Positions 41,302-51,658 of a DNA stretch of 64,000 nt are shown piece by piece. The notes below the pieces were generated by a model. It worked only from the letters and a program-made list of their open reading frames with translations, ran no database searches and had not been told where the DNA came from. Source of the stretch: Ferrimonas sp048263965 (GTDB taxonomy: Bacteria; Pseudomonadota; Gammaproteobacteria; Enterobacterales; Shewanellaceae). The translations under genes and the position numbers were made by a program. The number at the start of each line of letters is the position of its first letter. The first letter of the stretch is position 1. The stretch spans positions 1 to 64,000 of the forward strand of contig NZ_JBLXDO010000015.1 in the NCBI RefSeq assembly GCF_048263965.1. The letters are read 5' to 3'.

Positions 41302-42656
41302 CAGCCCTCCTTCTCAATAATGTCCAGACAGGTGCGCAGCTCCTTGCCGAAGTCATACTTACTCGGGCAGACAAAGGTGCACAGTGCCAAGTCCTCTTCA
41401 TCCAGTTCCAATGCGCCCATAGCCTGGGCTTCATCGGTGTCCTGGCAGATGAGATCTCTCAGCAGCAGGGTGGGGAGGATATCCAGCGGCATCACCTTCT
41501 CAAACTGGCCAAAGGCCACGATGGCGCGCTTGGAGCCCCCGGTCTGGGTGGTCAGGTCGAACTTCTGTTTGCCGGCAAACAGGGAGACCAGACTGCGAGC
41601 GATGGAGAATGCTTTCCGAGAAGGCCGTTCCCAGGGCAGCAGCTCGTGCTCACTGTCCTCGGTGAGCACGGTCACCTGATTGTGGAAGCGACCCAGGAAG
41701 TCGTGGGGTCCGTCGGCGGTATGGCCGGAGAGCACGGAACCGGAGACCACGCGAGAGTGGCTGGGCTTGAGCTCGCCCCTAAGAAGGCGAGTAAGCTCTG
41801 CCCCTAGGGGGACGCGCACCAGACGGGGATCGAGGATGTCCGGCCCGGACAGCGCAATCACCCGGTCGGTGTACAGTTCACCTGTGGTAAACAGCTTGCC
41901 CACGGCGATTACATCCTGGTAGCCGATGTGCCACACCTGACGCTCCAGGCTGACCGGCAGAATGTGGTGGATATGGGTGCCCACCAGGCCTGCAGGATGC
42001 ACACCGTCGAAGCGGTGAGTTTCTACCTGGGGCAGGTTGGCACCGGGCAGATCCTCGCCAGCATCGTGACACAGGTACAGCTTGCCGTCGGTCAGGGTGC
42101 TGAGCACCTTGAGGCCGTCGGCGAAGGACTGGGCCTCTTCGGCGATGACGACCCTGGGGTCTGCCGCCACCGGGTTGGTGTCCATGGCGGTGATGAACAG
42201 GCCCGCTGGGGTGCTGCCGGGCTTAGGAGCGCGGGAGAAGGGACGGGTGCGCAGGGCGGTCCACAGGCCACTGGCCAGCAGATTGGTCTGTACCTGCTCC
42301 CGGGTAAGGCCGTCGAGATCGTCGAAGCAGTCGAACAGCATCTGTTCGTCCCCTTCGATGTCGATCACCACGGACTGCAGCACTCGGCGTTCGCCCCGGT
42401 GGATGGCGCTGACCACCCCCGCGGCGGGGGCCGTGTACAGCACACCCTTCTGCTTCTTATCCTCAAACAGCGGCTGGCCCTTCTTCACCCTGTCCCCGAG
42501 CTCCACCAGCATGGTGGGCTTGAGGCCGGCGTACTCTTCGCCGAGCAGGGCTACATGGGAGGGACACAGGCGGCCGTCGATCTCTTGCCGGGGTTCACCG
42601 GCCAGGGGCACATCCAGCCCCCGTTTTACGGTCGTTACCTTAGTTGTCGTCGCCAT
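41301..42656 (-). CDS. nqrA: Na+-NQR subunit A
   Basis: A 451-residue cytoplasmic subunit, with the family core KRGLDVPLAGEPRQ near the N-terminus. The first ten residues (MATTTKVTTV) extend beyond the usual MIKIKKGLDL-type start, but no other start codon is available downstream. The RBS is poor. A 20-codon ORF with a better RBS overlaps the nqrA start, which may couple translation. First gene of nqrABCDEF-nqrM, which pumps Na+ using NADH. Confidence 0.95.
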   Translation of the reverse strand: MATTTKVTTVKRGLDVPLAGEPRQEIDGRLCPSHVALLGEEYAGLKPTMLVELGDRVKKGQPLFEDKKQKGVLYTAPAAGVVSAIHRGERRVLQSVVIDIEGDEQMLFDCFDDLDGLTREQVQTNLLASGLWTALRTRPFSRAPKPGSTPAGLFITAMDTNPVAADPRVVIAEEAQSFADGLKVLSTLTDGKLYLCHDAGEDLPGANLPQVETHRFDGVHPAGLVGTHIHHILPVSLERQVWHIGYQDVIAVGKLFTTGELYTDRVIALSGPDILDPRLVRVPLGAELTRLLRGELKPSHSRVVSGSVLSGHTADGPHDFLGRFHNQVTVLTEDSEHELLPWERPSRKAFSIARSLVSLFAGKQKFDLTTQTGGSKRAIVAFGQFEKVMPLDILPTLLLRDLICQDTDEAQAMGALELDEEDLALCTFVCPSKYDFGKELRTCLDIIEKEG

Positions 42657-42702
42657 TGCAGTCTTCGATTACAAAAAAATTGTGACAAGGATAGAACTTC
42701 AT
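42640..42702 (-). CDS. Candidate 20-codon ORF overlapping the nqrA start
   Basis: On the minus strand ATG 42702 opens a 20-residue ORF (MKFYPCHNFFVIEDC and five more) preceded by AGGAAG 8 nt upstream. It ends at 42640, 17 nt inside nqrA, in a different frame. nqrA has no strong RBS of its own, so a terminating ribosome could reinitiate on nqrA. It may be a leader ORF; independent peptide function is unknown. Confidence 0.4.
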   Translation of the reverse strand: MKFYPCHNFFVIEDCNGDDN

Positions 42703-43010
42703 CGCTTCAACTTCCTTTAGGGAGGTCACACTTTGTAGTAAAAGGTGAAGCAAATTCTAATAATAAAACGGAATAAAGTTACATGCAGCATATTCCCAAA
42801 AGGTGTTTGTTTTTTGTCATGCGCATGAATTATATATATTTTTTCGTTATTTCTTGGCGAGCTCTATTGCGGCCGTCCAGGTCTGACCATTGTTACTTGA
42901 TCAGCAAATGACTTTTTCTGTATGGAAATCCGCCACTTTCGTAGTGATGTTCGTGATGCGGTGTCACAGGGAGGAGGCGGTGGATGAGAGCTGGATCGCC
43001 AGAAGATAAA
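42703..43010. other. Intergenic region upstream of nqr
   Basis: AT-rich, with no supported gene. It must hold the nqr promoter. A 12-bp perfect palindrome TCATGCGCATGA lies at 42817-42828, next to a TATATATATTTTTT tract. I cannot assign -35/-10 elements with confidence. Confidence 0.5.
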
Positions 43011-43036
43011 AAAGGCGCAGCTTGAGCTGCGCCTTT
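43011..43036 (-). terminator. Terminator of the TonB receptor gene
   Basis: AAAGGCGCAGCT/AGCTGCGCCTTT, 12-bp perfect stem with a 2-nt loop; six T follow on the minus strand. Confidence 0.93.
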
Positions 43037-43054
43037 CAAGTTTAGGCAGGGAGA

Positions 43055-45955
43055 TTACAGCCTAACGTTAACGCCTACGTAGTAGCGACGGCCAACCAGA
43101 TCGTAGATCGGGTTAACGGTGTAACCTGGGGGCAGTTTGTCAAACAGGTTACGGATACCGGCACGCAGCTGTACGGTGTCGTTAAAGTTGTAGGTACCAC
43201 CCAGGTCATGAGTAACGATGGTTGGTACGTAGTGAGGGCTTACGTCCTCTGGAGATCCGCCGTTGGGGGACACATCATAGGTAACGGAGTTATCGATGAA
43301 GCGAGTCACCCAGTTTACGGTCATGTCATCCCAGCGGTAGTTGGCGCTCAGTCGGAACTGAAGCTCTGGATCACCAACCTCACCCTTCTCGTCGTTCACC
43401 TCGTCTGGACGATCCTGGAACTCAAACTGTTCCAGTTCCAGAAGCTGGTTACCAACCAGGTTCAGGTCCAGTTCACCTGGGCCCAGGTCCATGGAGTAGC
43501 TGGCTTGCAGCTCGATACCACGGGTGTTGTAGGCAGCGGCGTTCAGGTAACCGGAACGCACCAGGGTGATGTCGAAGGTGTTGGGGTCACGGTCAACCTG
43601 AGAACAGAAGTTGGCGTCTGGGCCACCGGTGGCGTCAACACAGTTGTCGGCAACGTCCTGAGCTGCTACGAAGATGATCGCGTCTTCGATCTCAATGTCG
43701 TAGTAGTCAACGGTGATGGACAGGTTCTCGATGAAGTTGGGGCTCCACACGATACCAGCAGTCTTAGACTTGGAGGTCTCGGACTCCAGGTTGGGGTTAC
43801 CACCGGAGAGCAGGTCCACACTCACGTTGTCGTTGGCTTCGAAGCCAGGAGGCATGCCCAGGGCAGCACAGTTGGCGGCGCGATCCGGATCGTCACTGAT
43901 GTTGTCCGCGTCACATGGATCGGATACACGGGCAAAACCAGGAGACAGAGGATCGAAAGCTTCGCCGACGTTAGGCGCACGTACTGCCTCGCCAATGGTA
44001 CCGCGGAAGCTCAGGCCGTCGAATGGAGAGTAGAAGGCACCCACTTTCCACGCATCGGCGTTACCGGCGTGGGAGTAGTCCGCGCCACGGAAGGCGGCGT
44101 CCAGAGTCAGCTCTTCGATACCGGTCATGCCCTGAATGATGGGCAGGTTAACTTCGATGAAGTATTCGGTAACGTCGTACTCACCGTAGGAGTCCGGAGT
44201 TGCCGCGTTGGTCAGGAAGCCAGCCTTGGTGAACTCGTCAGTGGTGGTTTCGGAGGTCTCTTCACGATATTCCCAACCCACAACCACGTCTACCGGACCG
44301 CCAGGCAGTTCGAACAGCTCGGAAGAGTCGGTAGCCAGGGTGGCGCCCATCACCTGCTGAGTGATCTTGTCGTTACGGGTTACGTCGGCAGAGACGAAGT
44401 CACGTGCCGCTTCAGAAGCCTGACCGAAACCGAAGGGGTTGTAGGCCACACACTGATCGCCGTTAACAGAGGCTGGATCCTGGTAGCCTTCGCCCTGTTC
44501 GCTGGGCACCTGGCTGCGACAGGCGGCTTCGCCAGTCTCAGGATCAATCACTGAATCAATGGCTGCAACCAGATTGTCGGGGATCAGGTCGTTCAGAGTC
44601 TTACGCTCGTTGCGGGTTTCGCCCCAAACGTAGAACACCTCCCAGTTAAAGTCGGTCTGGCTCAGGGTGAAGTCACCCTTGAAGCCGCCAACGAAGCGGA
44701 ACAGGTCACGCTGGTTGTCGGCAGAGCGGTTGCCCAGTTCGTCGAAGAACTTGGCCATGCTGACGCTGGTCTGGCCGGCATCCAGCAGGGTGGTACGCAG
44801 ACCTTCATCCAGGAATGGGTTGTCCTCTACATCGATGGTGATGTTGCCGAAGCGGAAGGAGGGCTGGAACTGCTGCTTGATCTCGGAGCTTACGTATTTG
44901 AAGTCTGAGAAGAACTGAACGTTGTCGGTCAGATCGTAGTTAAAGGTAGAACCTACGGTGATACGCTCAACACCCGGGATGTAGTTCTCGTACTCTTCAG
45001 GGTTGAAGCAGGTGTCACAACCGTTGGGGAAGTTACCGAATGCGAAGCTGTTAGACAGGTCACGCTCGGTTTGCAACATGGGGTTGCCGTTCTGATCGAA
45101 GGTCCAGCGACCAGCATCGCCACCGAAGGGGTTGATCACACCGGTGTCGTTGATCATCTCTGAGTATACGCGGGGTACACGCAGACGATCTGGAATCCCG
45201 TCTTCTTCGCCGGTGTTGTCAGGGTTGCCCACTGTGCCCCAGCCATCCAGCTGACGCAGCTGAGTGGACATCACCTCTTTGGTGCGGTCGTAGTTGGCGA
45301 AGAAAGTCACGTTACCACGGCCGTCAGACAGGTCAGCACCACCCAGCAGGCTGATCACGTGACCTTCGGTGTCCACGCCTTCCATGGAGTTACCGTAACC
45401 CACATCCAGCTCGAAACCTTCGAAGTTGTCTTTCAGGATGATGTTTACAACACCGGATACCGCATCGGAACCGTAGATCGCAGACGCACCACCGGTTACC
45501 ACTTCCACGCGCTCAATCAGGGAGGCGGGGATGGTGGTCAAGTCAACCTGAGCGGAGCCAGGGGCACCGGCTACGTGACGCTTGCCGTTGACCAGTACCA
45601 GAGTACGGTTGGCACCCAGGCGGCGCAGGTCAGCGGAGCTGATACCGGCCAGGGCGTTACTGTTGTTGTTACCAATGATGGTGTCGGTTGCACCCACTGC
45701 AGGCAGTTCGGCCAGGATAGAACCCAGGTCGACGTTACCAAATTTGGCAATTTCGTCGGATCCGATGCTTACGATTGGGGCGGGTTGGGTAAATTCAGGA
45801 CGGGCGATACGAGAACCGGTAACGGTAATCTTCTCTATTTCGCTTCCCTCGTCATTGCCTTCCTCGGCGGCTACAGCAGGCTGAGCCAAAGATGCGGCTG
45901 CGCCAAATACTACAGCCAACCTAACGGACTTGGCCAAGCTAGACTTCACGAACAT
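43055..45955 (-). CDS. TonB-dependent outer-membrane receptor
   Basis: A 966-residue receptor. Signal peptide (LAVVFGAAASLAQPAVAA), TonB box EKITVTGSRIA (about 41-51), plug domain (SIGSDEIAKFGNVDLGSILA, NRTLVLVNGKRH, ERVEVVTGGASAIYGSDA) and a 22-strand-type barrel that ends VGVNVRL. The plug sequence belongs to the group seen in Alteromonadales, Xanthomonads and Caulobacter for oligosaccharides or peptides rather than the siderophore type; the substrate is unknown. AGGGAG precedes the ATG. No cognate transporter genes adjoin it. Confidence 0.92.
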   Translation of the reverse strand: MFVKSSLAKSVRLAVVFGAAASLAQPAVAAEEGNDEGSEIEKITVTGSRIARPEFTQPAPIVSIGSDEIAKFGNVDLGSILAELPAVGATDTIIGNNNSNALAGISSADLRRLGANRTLVLVNGKRHVAGAPGSAQVDLTTIPASLIERVEVVTGGASAIYGSDAVSGVVNIILKDNFEGFELDVGYGNSMEGVDTEGHVISLLGGADLSDGRGNVTFFANYDRTKEVMSTQLRQLDGWGTVGNPDNTGEEDGIPDRLRVPRVYSEMINDTGVINPFGGDAGRWTFDQNGNPMLQTERDLSNSFAFGNFPNGCDTCFNPEEYENYIPGVERITVGSTFNYDLTDNVQFFSDFKYVSSEIKQQFQPSFRFGNITIDVEDNPFLDEGLRTTLLDAGQTSVSMAKFFDELGNRSADNQRDLFRFVGGFKGDFTLSQTDFNWEVFYVWGETRNERKTLNDLIPDNLVAAIDSVIDPETGEAACRSQVPSEQGEGYQDPASVNGDQCVAYNPFGFGQASEAARDFVSADVTRNDKITQQVMGATLATDSSELFELPGGPVDVVVGWEYREETSETTTDEFTKAGFLTNAATPDSYGEYDVTEYFIEVNLPIIQGMTGIEELTLDAAFRGADYSHAGNADAWKVGAFYSPFDGLSFRGTIGEAVRAPNVGEAFDPLSPGFARVSDPCDADNISDDPDRAANCAALGMPPGFEANDNVSVDLLSGGNPNLESETSKSKTAGIVWSPNFIENLSITVDYYDIEIEDAIIFVAAQDVADNCVDATGGPDANFCSQVDRDPNTFDITLVRSGYLNAAAYNTRGIELQASYSMDLGPGELDLNLVGNQLLELEQFEFQDRPDEVNDEKGEVGDPELQFRLSANYRWDDMTVNWVTRFIDNSVTYDVSPNGGSPEDVSPHYVPTIVTHDLGGTYNFNDTVQLRAGIRNLFDKLPPGYTVNPIYDLVGRRYYVGVNVRL

Positions 45956-46325
45956 TCTGTTCTCCCTAAAGTCGATTTATTATTGGATTGCAGCCCCAGG
46001 CAGAGATAAGAGCAATTGAACCTTGTTTAGGGGCTGTTAATGTGTGTTGCTCCTGACACTCCGGATGTTAACTCGTTGTTGATTTCATATCTAGAGTTGT
46101 GATGGAAAATTGACGTTAATTGAAGGAGTTTACTCTCCCTATACGTTCAATCCCCCGTGCTGCAGGCGTTGTAAGCTGGGGTTATGTTAACAATGAAGAT
46201 TTTTCAAGGTTAAAAAGTGACCTTTATCCAAGTGGTGAAAATGTGGGCAAGATCACGCGGTATTTGGGGTAGATACCGGTAAGAAATGGTGATTTGGCGG
46301 GTTATGGCTAAAACTTCCGGCGGGA
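45956..46325. other. Intergenic region between TonB receptor and ACP-PDH operon
   Basis: About 370 bp, AT-richer than the neighbours, with no supported gene. It should contain the TonB receptor promoter on the minus strand. No intrinsic terminator for the operon that ends at 46326 is evident. Confidence 0.5.
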
Positions 46326-46574
46326 TCAGCGGATCAGGTGCCGGGCCAGGTAGCGACGCATGTCTGCGAGGGTCATCACCTGAGGGTAATCCCGCTCCGG
46401 TATGCTGATGCCGCACTCCTGTTTGAGATTGGTGAGCAGGATCAAAAAGTCCATGGAGTCCAAGTCGCACGCCTCTCTGATGTCCTCTTCTGGATCCAGC
46501 TGGTCCCCCTCTACCTCCGGGGCTACCCGAGCCAGAGCATTAAAGATCCATTGTTCGATGTTGTCTGCACTCAT
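46326..46574 (-). CDS. Acyl carrier protein (dehydrogenase-operon type)
   Basis: An 82-residue acidic acyl carrier protein. The phosphopantetheine site is Ser40 in CDLDSMDFLILL, with the helix-II pattern typical of ACPs. It begins MSADNIEQWIFNALARVAPE. Its ATG overlaps the E2 stop by 4 nt, and GGAGGAG gives a strong RBS. It is the last gene of the operon and is not the fatty-acid AcpP locus (no fab genes near). Its acyl group may come from the neighbouring E2; this is inference. Confidence 0.85.
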   Translation of the reverse strand: MSADNIEQWIFNALARVAPEVEGDQLDPEEDIREACDLDSMDFLILLTNLKQECGISIPERDYPQVMTLADMRRYLARHLIR

Positions 46575-47746
46575 AACTCCTCCGGTTTCAACAGGCGGTC
46601 TGCCAGGGCCGCCAGCAGGCGAGCACCGCTCATGCCGTCGCTGACTCTGTGGTCGGCGCTGAGGGTGGCGGTCAGTATTCGGCCGGGACGCCACTGATTT
46701 TCCTGAAGCACTGGTTGCTGACGCACGCGGCCAAACCCCAGCAAGGCCACCTGGGGGGGATAGATCACCCCGAATACACTGTCACAGCCCCGATCTCCCA
46801 GGCTGGTGATTGTCACGGTGGCGCAATTGAGTTCCGAGCTGCGAAGGTGACCGCCGCGAGCCCGTTGCACCTGGTCCCTTAGAGTCTCCATCACCTGATC
46901 CAGCGACAGAGATTCCACCCCACGGATGGCTGGTACTACTACGCCCCCTTGGCGCAGGCTGATGACGTGGCCCACGTTGACCTGGTTCGATGGCTGGTAG
47001 CCCTGTGGCAACAGATGGCCATTCATCTGGGGGAAGTCCACCAGTGCCAAGGCGGAGGCCCGCATCAGCAGGGCCGGCAACAACAGCCTCTGCTCGGGCT
47101 CTCGCTCGGCGTTGCGCTGCTCCATCCAGGTCAGACAAGGGTCCAGATTCAGCTCAAGGGAGAGGTAGTAGTGAGGGATCTCCCGGTTGGAGCGGGTCAT
47201 GGCGGTGGCGATCGCTGCCCGCATTGGGTCCGCTTCCATCATGCTCTTTTCGACTGGCTGGCGGGTGCCTTCTGTATCCGCCAGATCGCGCTGTAGCACT
47301 TCTCCTTTGGGGCCGCTTCCGTGCACCTCGGCCAGGTTGATACCGGCTTGTCTTGCCAGGCGGCGGGCAAGGGGGGTGGCGATCACTCTGGGAGTTGAGC
47401 GGGAGGCGTCCACAGGTGGTGGCGCTGGTGTTGATTCACCCCTGACCGGCGATGGTGCTGATATCCCTGGGGGCGGGACGTCGACGCTCTTCTTTGGCTG
47501 GTCACTCTCCATCCTTGCCAATACTGTGCCCACTGGCAGGGTGGCCACGGGCTGGTGCAGCAACTCCAGGATGCGCCCATCCTGGAATACTTCCAGATCG
47601 ATGGCCCCCTTATGGGTTTCGACCACCGCCACCACATCGCCACGGTGGACCTTGTCGCCTTCTTTCACCAGCCACTTGACCAGTTGACCTTCTGCCATGT
47701 CGGCTCCGAAGGAGGGTAGGGTGATGTCGATGTGATGTGAGTTCAT
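46571..47746 (-). CDS. 2-oxo acid dehydrogenase E2 acyltransferase
   Basis: A 391-residue E2. One lipoyl domain (1-~80) with Lys46 in VVETHKGAIDLEVF; the context THKG differs from the usual ETDKA. The peripheral subunit-binding domain is VIATPLARRLARQAGINL. The catalytic domain ends with HRVSDGMSGARLLAAL (HxxxDG active site intact). It transfers an acyl group to CoA, or conceivably to the ACP encoded next. Overlaps E1 beta by 4 nt. Confidence 0.92.
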   Translation of the reverse strand: MNSHHIDITLPSFGADMAEGQLVKWLVKEGDKVHRGDVVAVVETHKGAIDLEVFQDGRILELLHQPVATLPVGTVLARMESDQPKKSVDVPPPGISAPSPVRGESTPAPPPVDASRSTPRVIATPLARRLARQAGINLAEVHGSGPKGEVLQRDLADTEGTRQPVEKSMMEADPMRAAIATAMTRSNREIPHYYLSLELNLDPCLTWMEQRNAEREPEQRLLLPALLMRASALALVDFPQMNGHLLPQGYQPSNQVNVGHVISLRQGGVVVPAIRGVESLSLDQVMETLRDQVQRARGGHLRSSELNCATVTITSLGDRGCDSVFGVIYPPQVALLGFGRVRQQPVLQENQWRPGRILTATLSADHRVSDGMSGARLLAALADRLLKPEEL

Positions 47747-48726
47747 GGGCGGGCTTCCATCACGGCTCTGGCGGCCTCAAGGATGTCGGCTACCTGAGGC
47801 AGGCAGGCCTGCTCCAGATGGGCGGCATAGGGGAAGGGCACTTCGGCGGAGCACACTCTTCGGATGGGGGCGTCCAGCTCCCAAAAGGCCTGCTCCATGA
47901 TGCTGGCGCTGATCTCGGCAGCCAGGCTGCCACTTTGCCAGCCTTCGTCGACAATCACGGCCCTATGGGTGCGACTGAGGCTATGCAGTATCGCTTCCCG
48001 GTCCAACGGCCGTAGGCAACGCAGGTCTATCACCTCTGCTTCAATCCCTTCTGAGGCCAACCGAAGGGCGGCTTCCATTGTCTTGGGCAGGCTGCCTCCA
48101 TAGCTGATGAGGGTCAGATCGCGGCCGGGTCGGCGCACCAGCGCCTGCTCCATGGGCGCCTCAGGCTCGGGGGCCACCTCGCCACTGTCGTTAAGCAGCA
48201 TCAGGTGTTCGAAGATGATCACCGGATCCGGATCCGCCAGGGCCTGGCCCAGCATATGGCGGGCATCGGTGTGGGTGGCGGGACAAATCACTTTGAGGCC
48301 GGGGATGTGGGCATAGAGGTTTTCCCAGCTATGGGAGTGCTGCGCCGCCAGTTGGCGGCCGCCACCACAGGACATGCGGATCACCAGAGGCACATGGTAC
48401 TGGCCCCCGGACATGTGTCTCAGGGTAGCGGCGGTATTCACGATCTGGTCCATTGCTAACAGGCTGAAGTTGACCGTCATTACCTCGACGATGGGCCTCA
48501 GGCCACCGATGGCGGCGCCGATTCCCACTCCAACAAACCCGGACTCGCACAAGGGGGTATCGACCACCCGCTCGGGTCCATACCGCTCCAGCAACCCCTT
48601 GCTGACGGCAAAACAGCCGCCGTAGCGGCCCACGTCCTCTCCCATCAGCAGGACCCGGGAATCGGTAGAAAGGGCATGATCCAGGCCGGCTCTCAGGGCG
48701 TCACGATAGGTCAGCTGTTCGCTCAT
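47743..48726 (-). CDS. 2-oxo acid dehydrogenase E1 component, beta subunit
   Basis: A 327-residue transketolase-like beta subunit (MSEQLTYRDALRAGLDHALS; LMGEDVGRYGGCFAVSKGLL; ETPLCESGFVGVGIGAAIGG-type motif VDTPLCESGFVG). With E1 alpha it forms the ThDP-dependent decarboxylase. Its start overlaps the E1 alpha stop (ATGA), consistent with equimolar synthesis. Confidence 0.94.
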   Translation of the reverse strand: MSEQLTYRDALRAGLDHALSTDSRVLLMGEDVGRYGGCFAVSKGLLERYGPERVVDTPLCESGFVGVGIGAAIGGLRPIVEVMTVNFSLLAMDQIVNTAATLRHMSGGQYHVPLVIRMSCGGGRQLAAQHSHSWENLYAHIPGLKVICPATHTDARHMLGQALADPDPVIIFEHLMLLNDSGEVAPEPEAPMEQALVRRPGRDLTLISYGGSLPKTMEAALRLASEGIEAEVIDLRCLRPLDREAILHSLSRTHRAVIVDEGWQSGSLAAEISASIMEQAFWELDAPIRRVCSAEVPFPYAAHLEQACLPQVADILEAARAVMEARP

Positions 48727-49714
48727 TGGCTCTCTCCCTGCTGAGACGGACTGTAGAGATCGAGATAGAGGTCATTCACTGCCTCCGGCTCTCCGGCTTC
48801 GGCAAAGCGGACGGCATCGTCAATCTCCTGGTCCACCTCCTGCTCCATCTGCCGCAGCTCCTCACTCTGGAGGTGATTGTTTTCCCTGAGCCAACCGACC
48901 AGGCGTCGCACCGGCCCCTTCTCTTTCCACTGTTCTACCTCGGCCTTATCGCGGTAGAGTTGGCCGTCGAAGCTGGAGTGACCCCGGAAACGGTATGTCA
49001 GGCACTCCAGGAATCTGGGTTGGCCCTGAGAACGGATCGCTTCCACCGCCGTGCGGGCGGCGGTTTCCACATCGACTACGTTCATGCCGTCTACCCTGGC
49101 AGAGACAATGCCGTAGCCGGTGGCCTTGCGGGCGATGTCGGTCTCTGATTCGGAGAGGCTCAGGGCGGTACCCATGGCGTACTGGTTGTTTTCACAGACA
49201 AACAGCACCGGCAGTTGCCAAAGGGCAGCCAGGTTGAGGGCTTCATGGAACTCCCCTTCAGCCACGGCGCCCTCACCGAAGAAACAGACCGCGACGTCAC
49301 GGCGCTCCTGCCGTTTGGCGGCCATTGCCAGTCCTGCCGCCAGGGGCAGACCGCCACCAACGATGGCGTTGCCGCCGCAAAAGTTGTGCTGGCGATGGAA
49401 CAGGTGCATGGAACCGCCGCGGCCCCGGCAACAGCCGTTGCTGTGGCCATACATCTCGGCGAGCACGGAGCCCATGGGGACGCCCCGCGCCAGCGCATGG
49501 CCATGCTCCCGATAGGTGGAAACCACAGAGTCGCTCTGTTGCAGCGTCGCCATTACCCCAACGGCGATAGCCTCCTCGCCGATGCACAGGTGCAGGAAGC
49601 CTCGGATCTTCTCCTGGCCATAAAGTTCTTCGCAGCGCTCTTCGAAGCGGCGGATGCGCATCATCTCCCTGAGCTGCCGCATCAGGTGATCCCGACCGAT
49701 ATGAAGTTTGTTGC

Positions 49715-49718
<4 letters not shown>
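48723..49718 (-). CDS. 2-oxo acid dehydrogenase E1 component, alpha subunit
   Basis: A 331-residue ThDP-binding subunit. The ThDP motif runs from FFGEGAVAEGEFHEALNL to FVCENNQYAMGT (GDG-like GEG then N-N). The E1 alpha pattern matches acetoin/pyruvate/branched-chain types; the substrate cannot be chosen from sequence. ATG 49718 with GGAGGAG is chosen over a 37-residue upstream extension that overlaps the acs-like gene and has no support. Confidence 0.93.
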
Positions 49719-51475
<1,757 letters not shown>

Positions 51476-51658
51476 GACAGGCCTGTCCCTCCCACACCTG
51501 GCTACGGGTCTTCCAAAGCATAGTTGTCCCGAAGTGTTGCAGGGGCCTGTCTGGAAGTTATTTGACCTAGATCAGTGGTTCACGGTGATTTTCTGCCGAA
51601 GTCACTGGCTGCTGTCATCGCCTCTGACCTATACCTAGGAGGTGAGGGAGGGCTGAAG

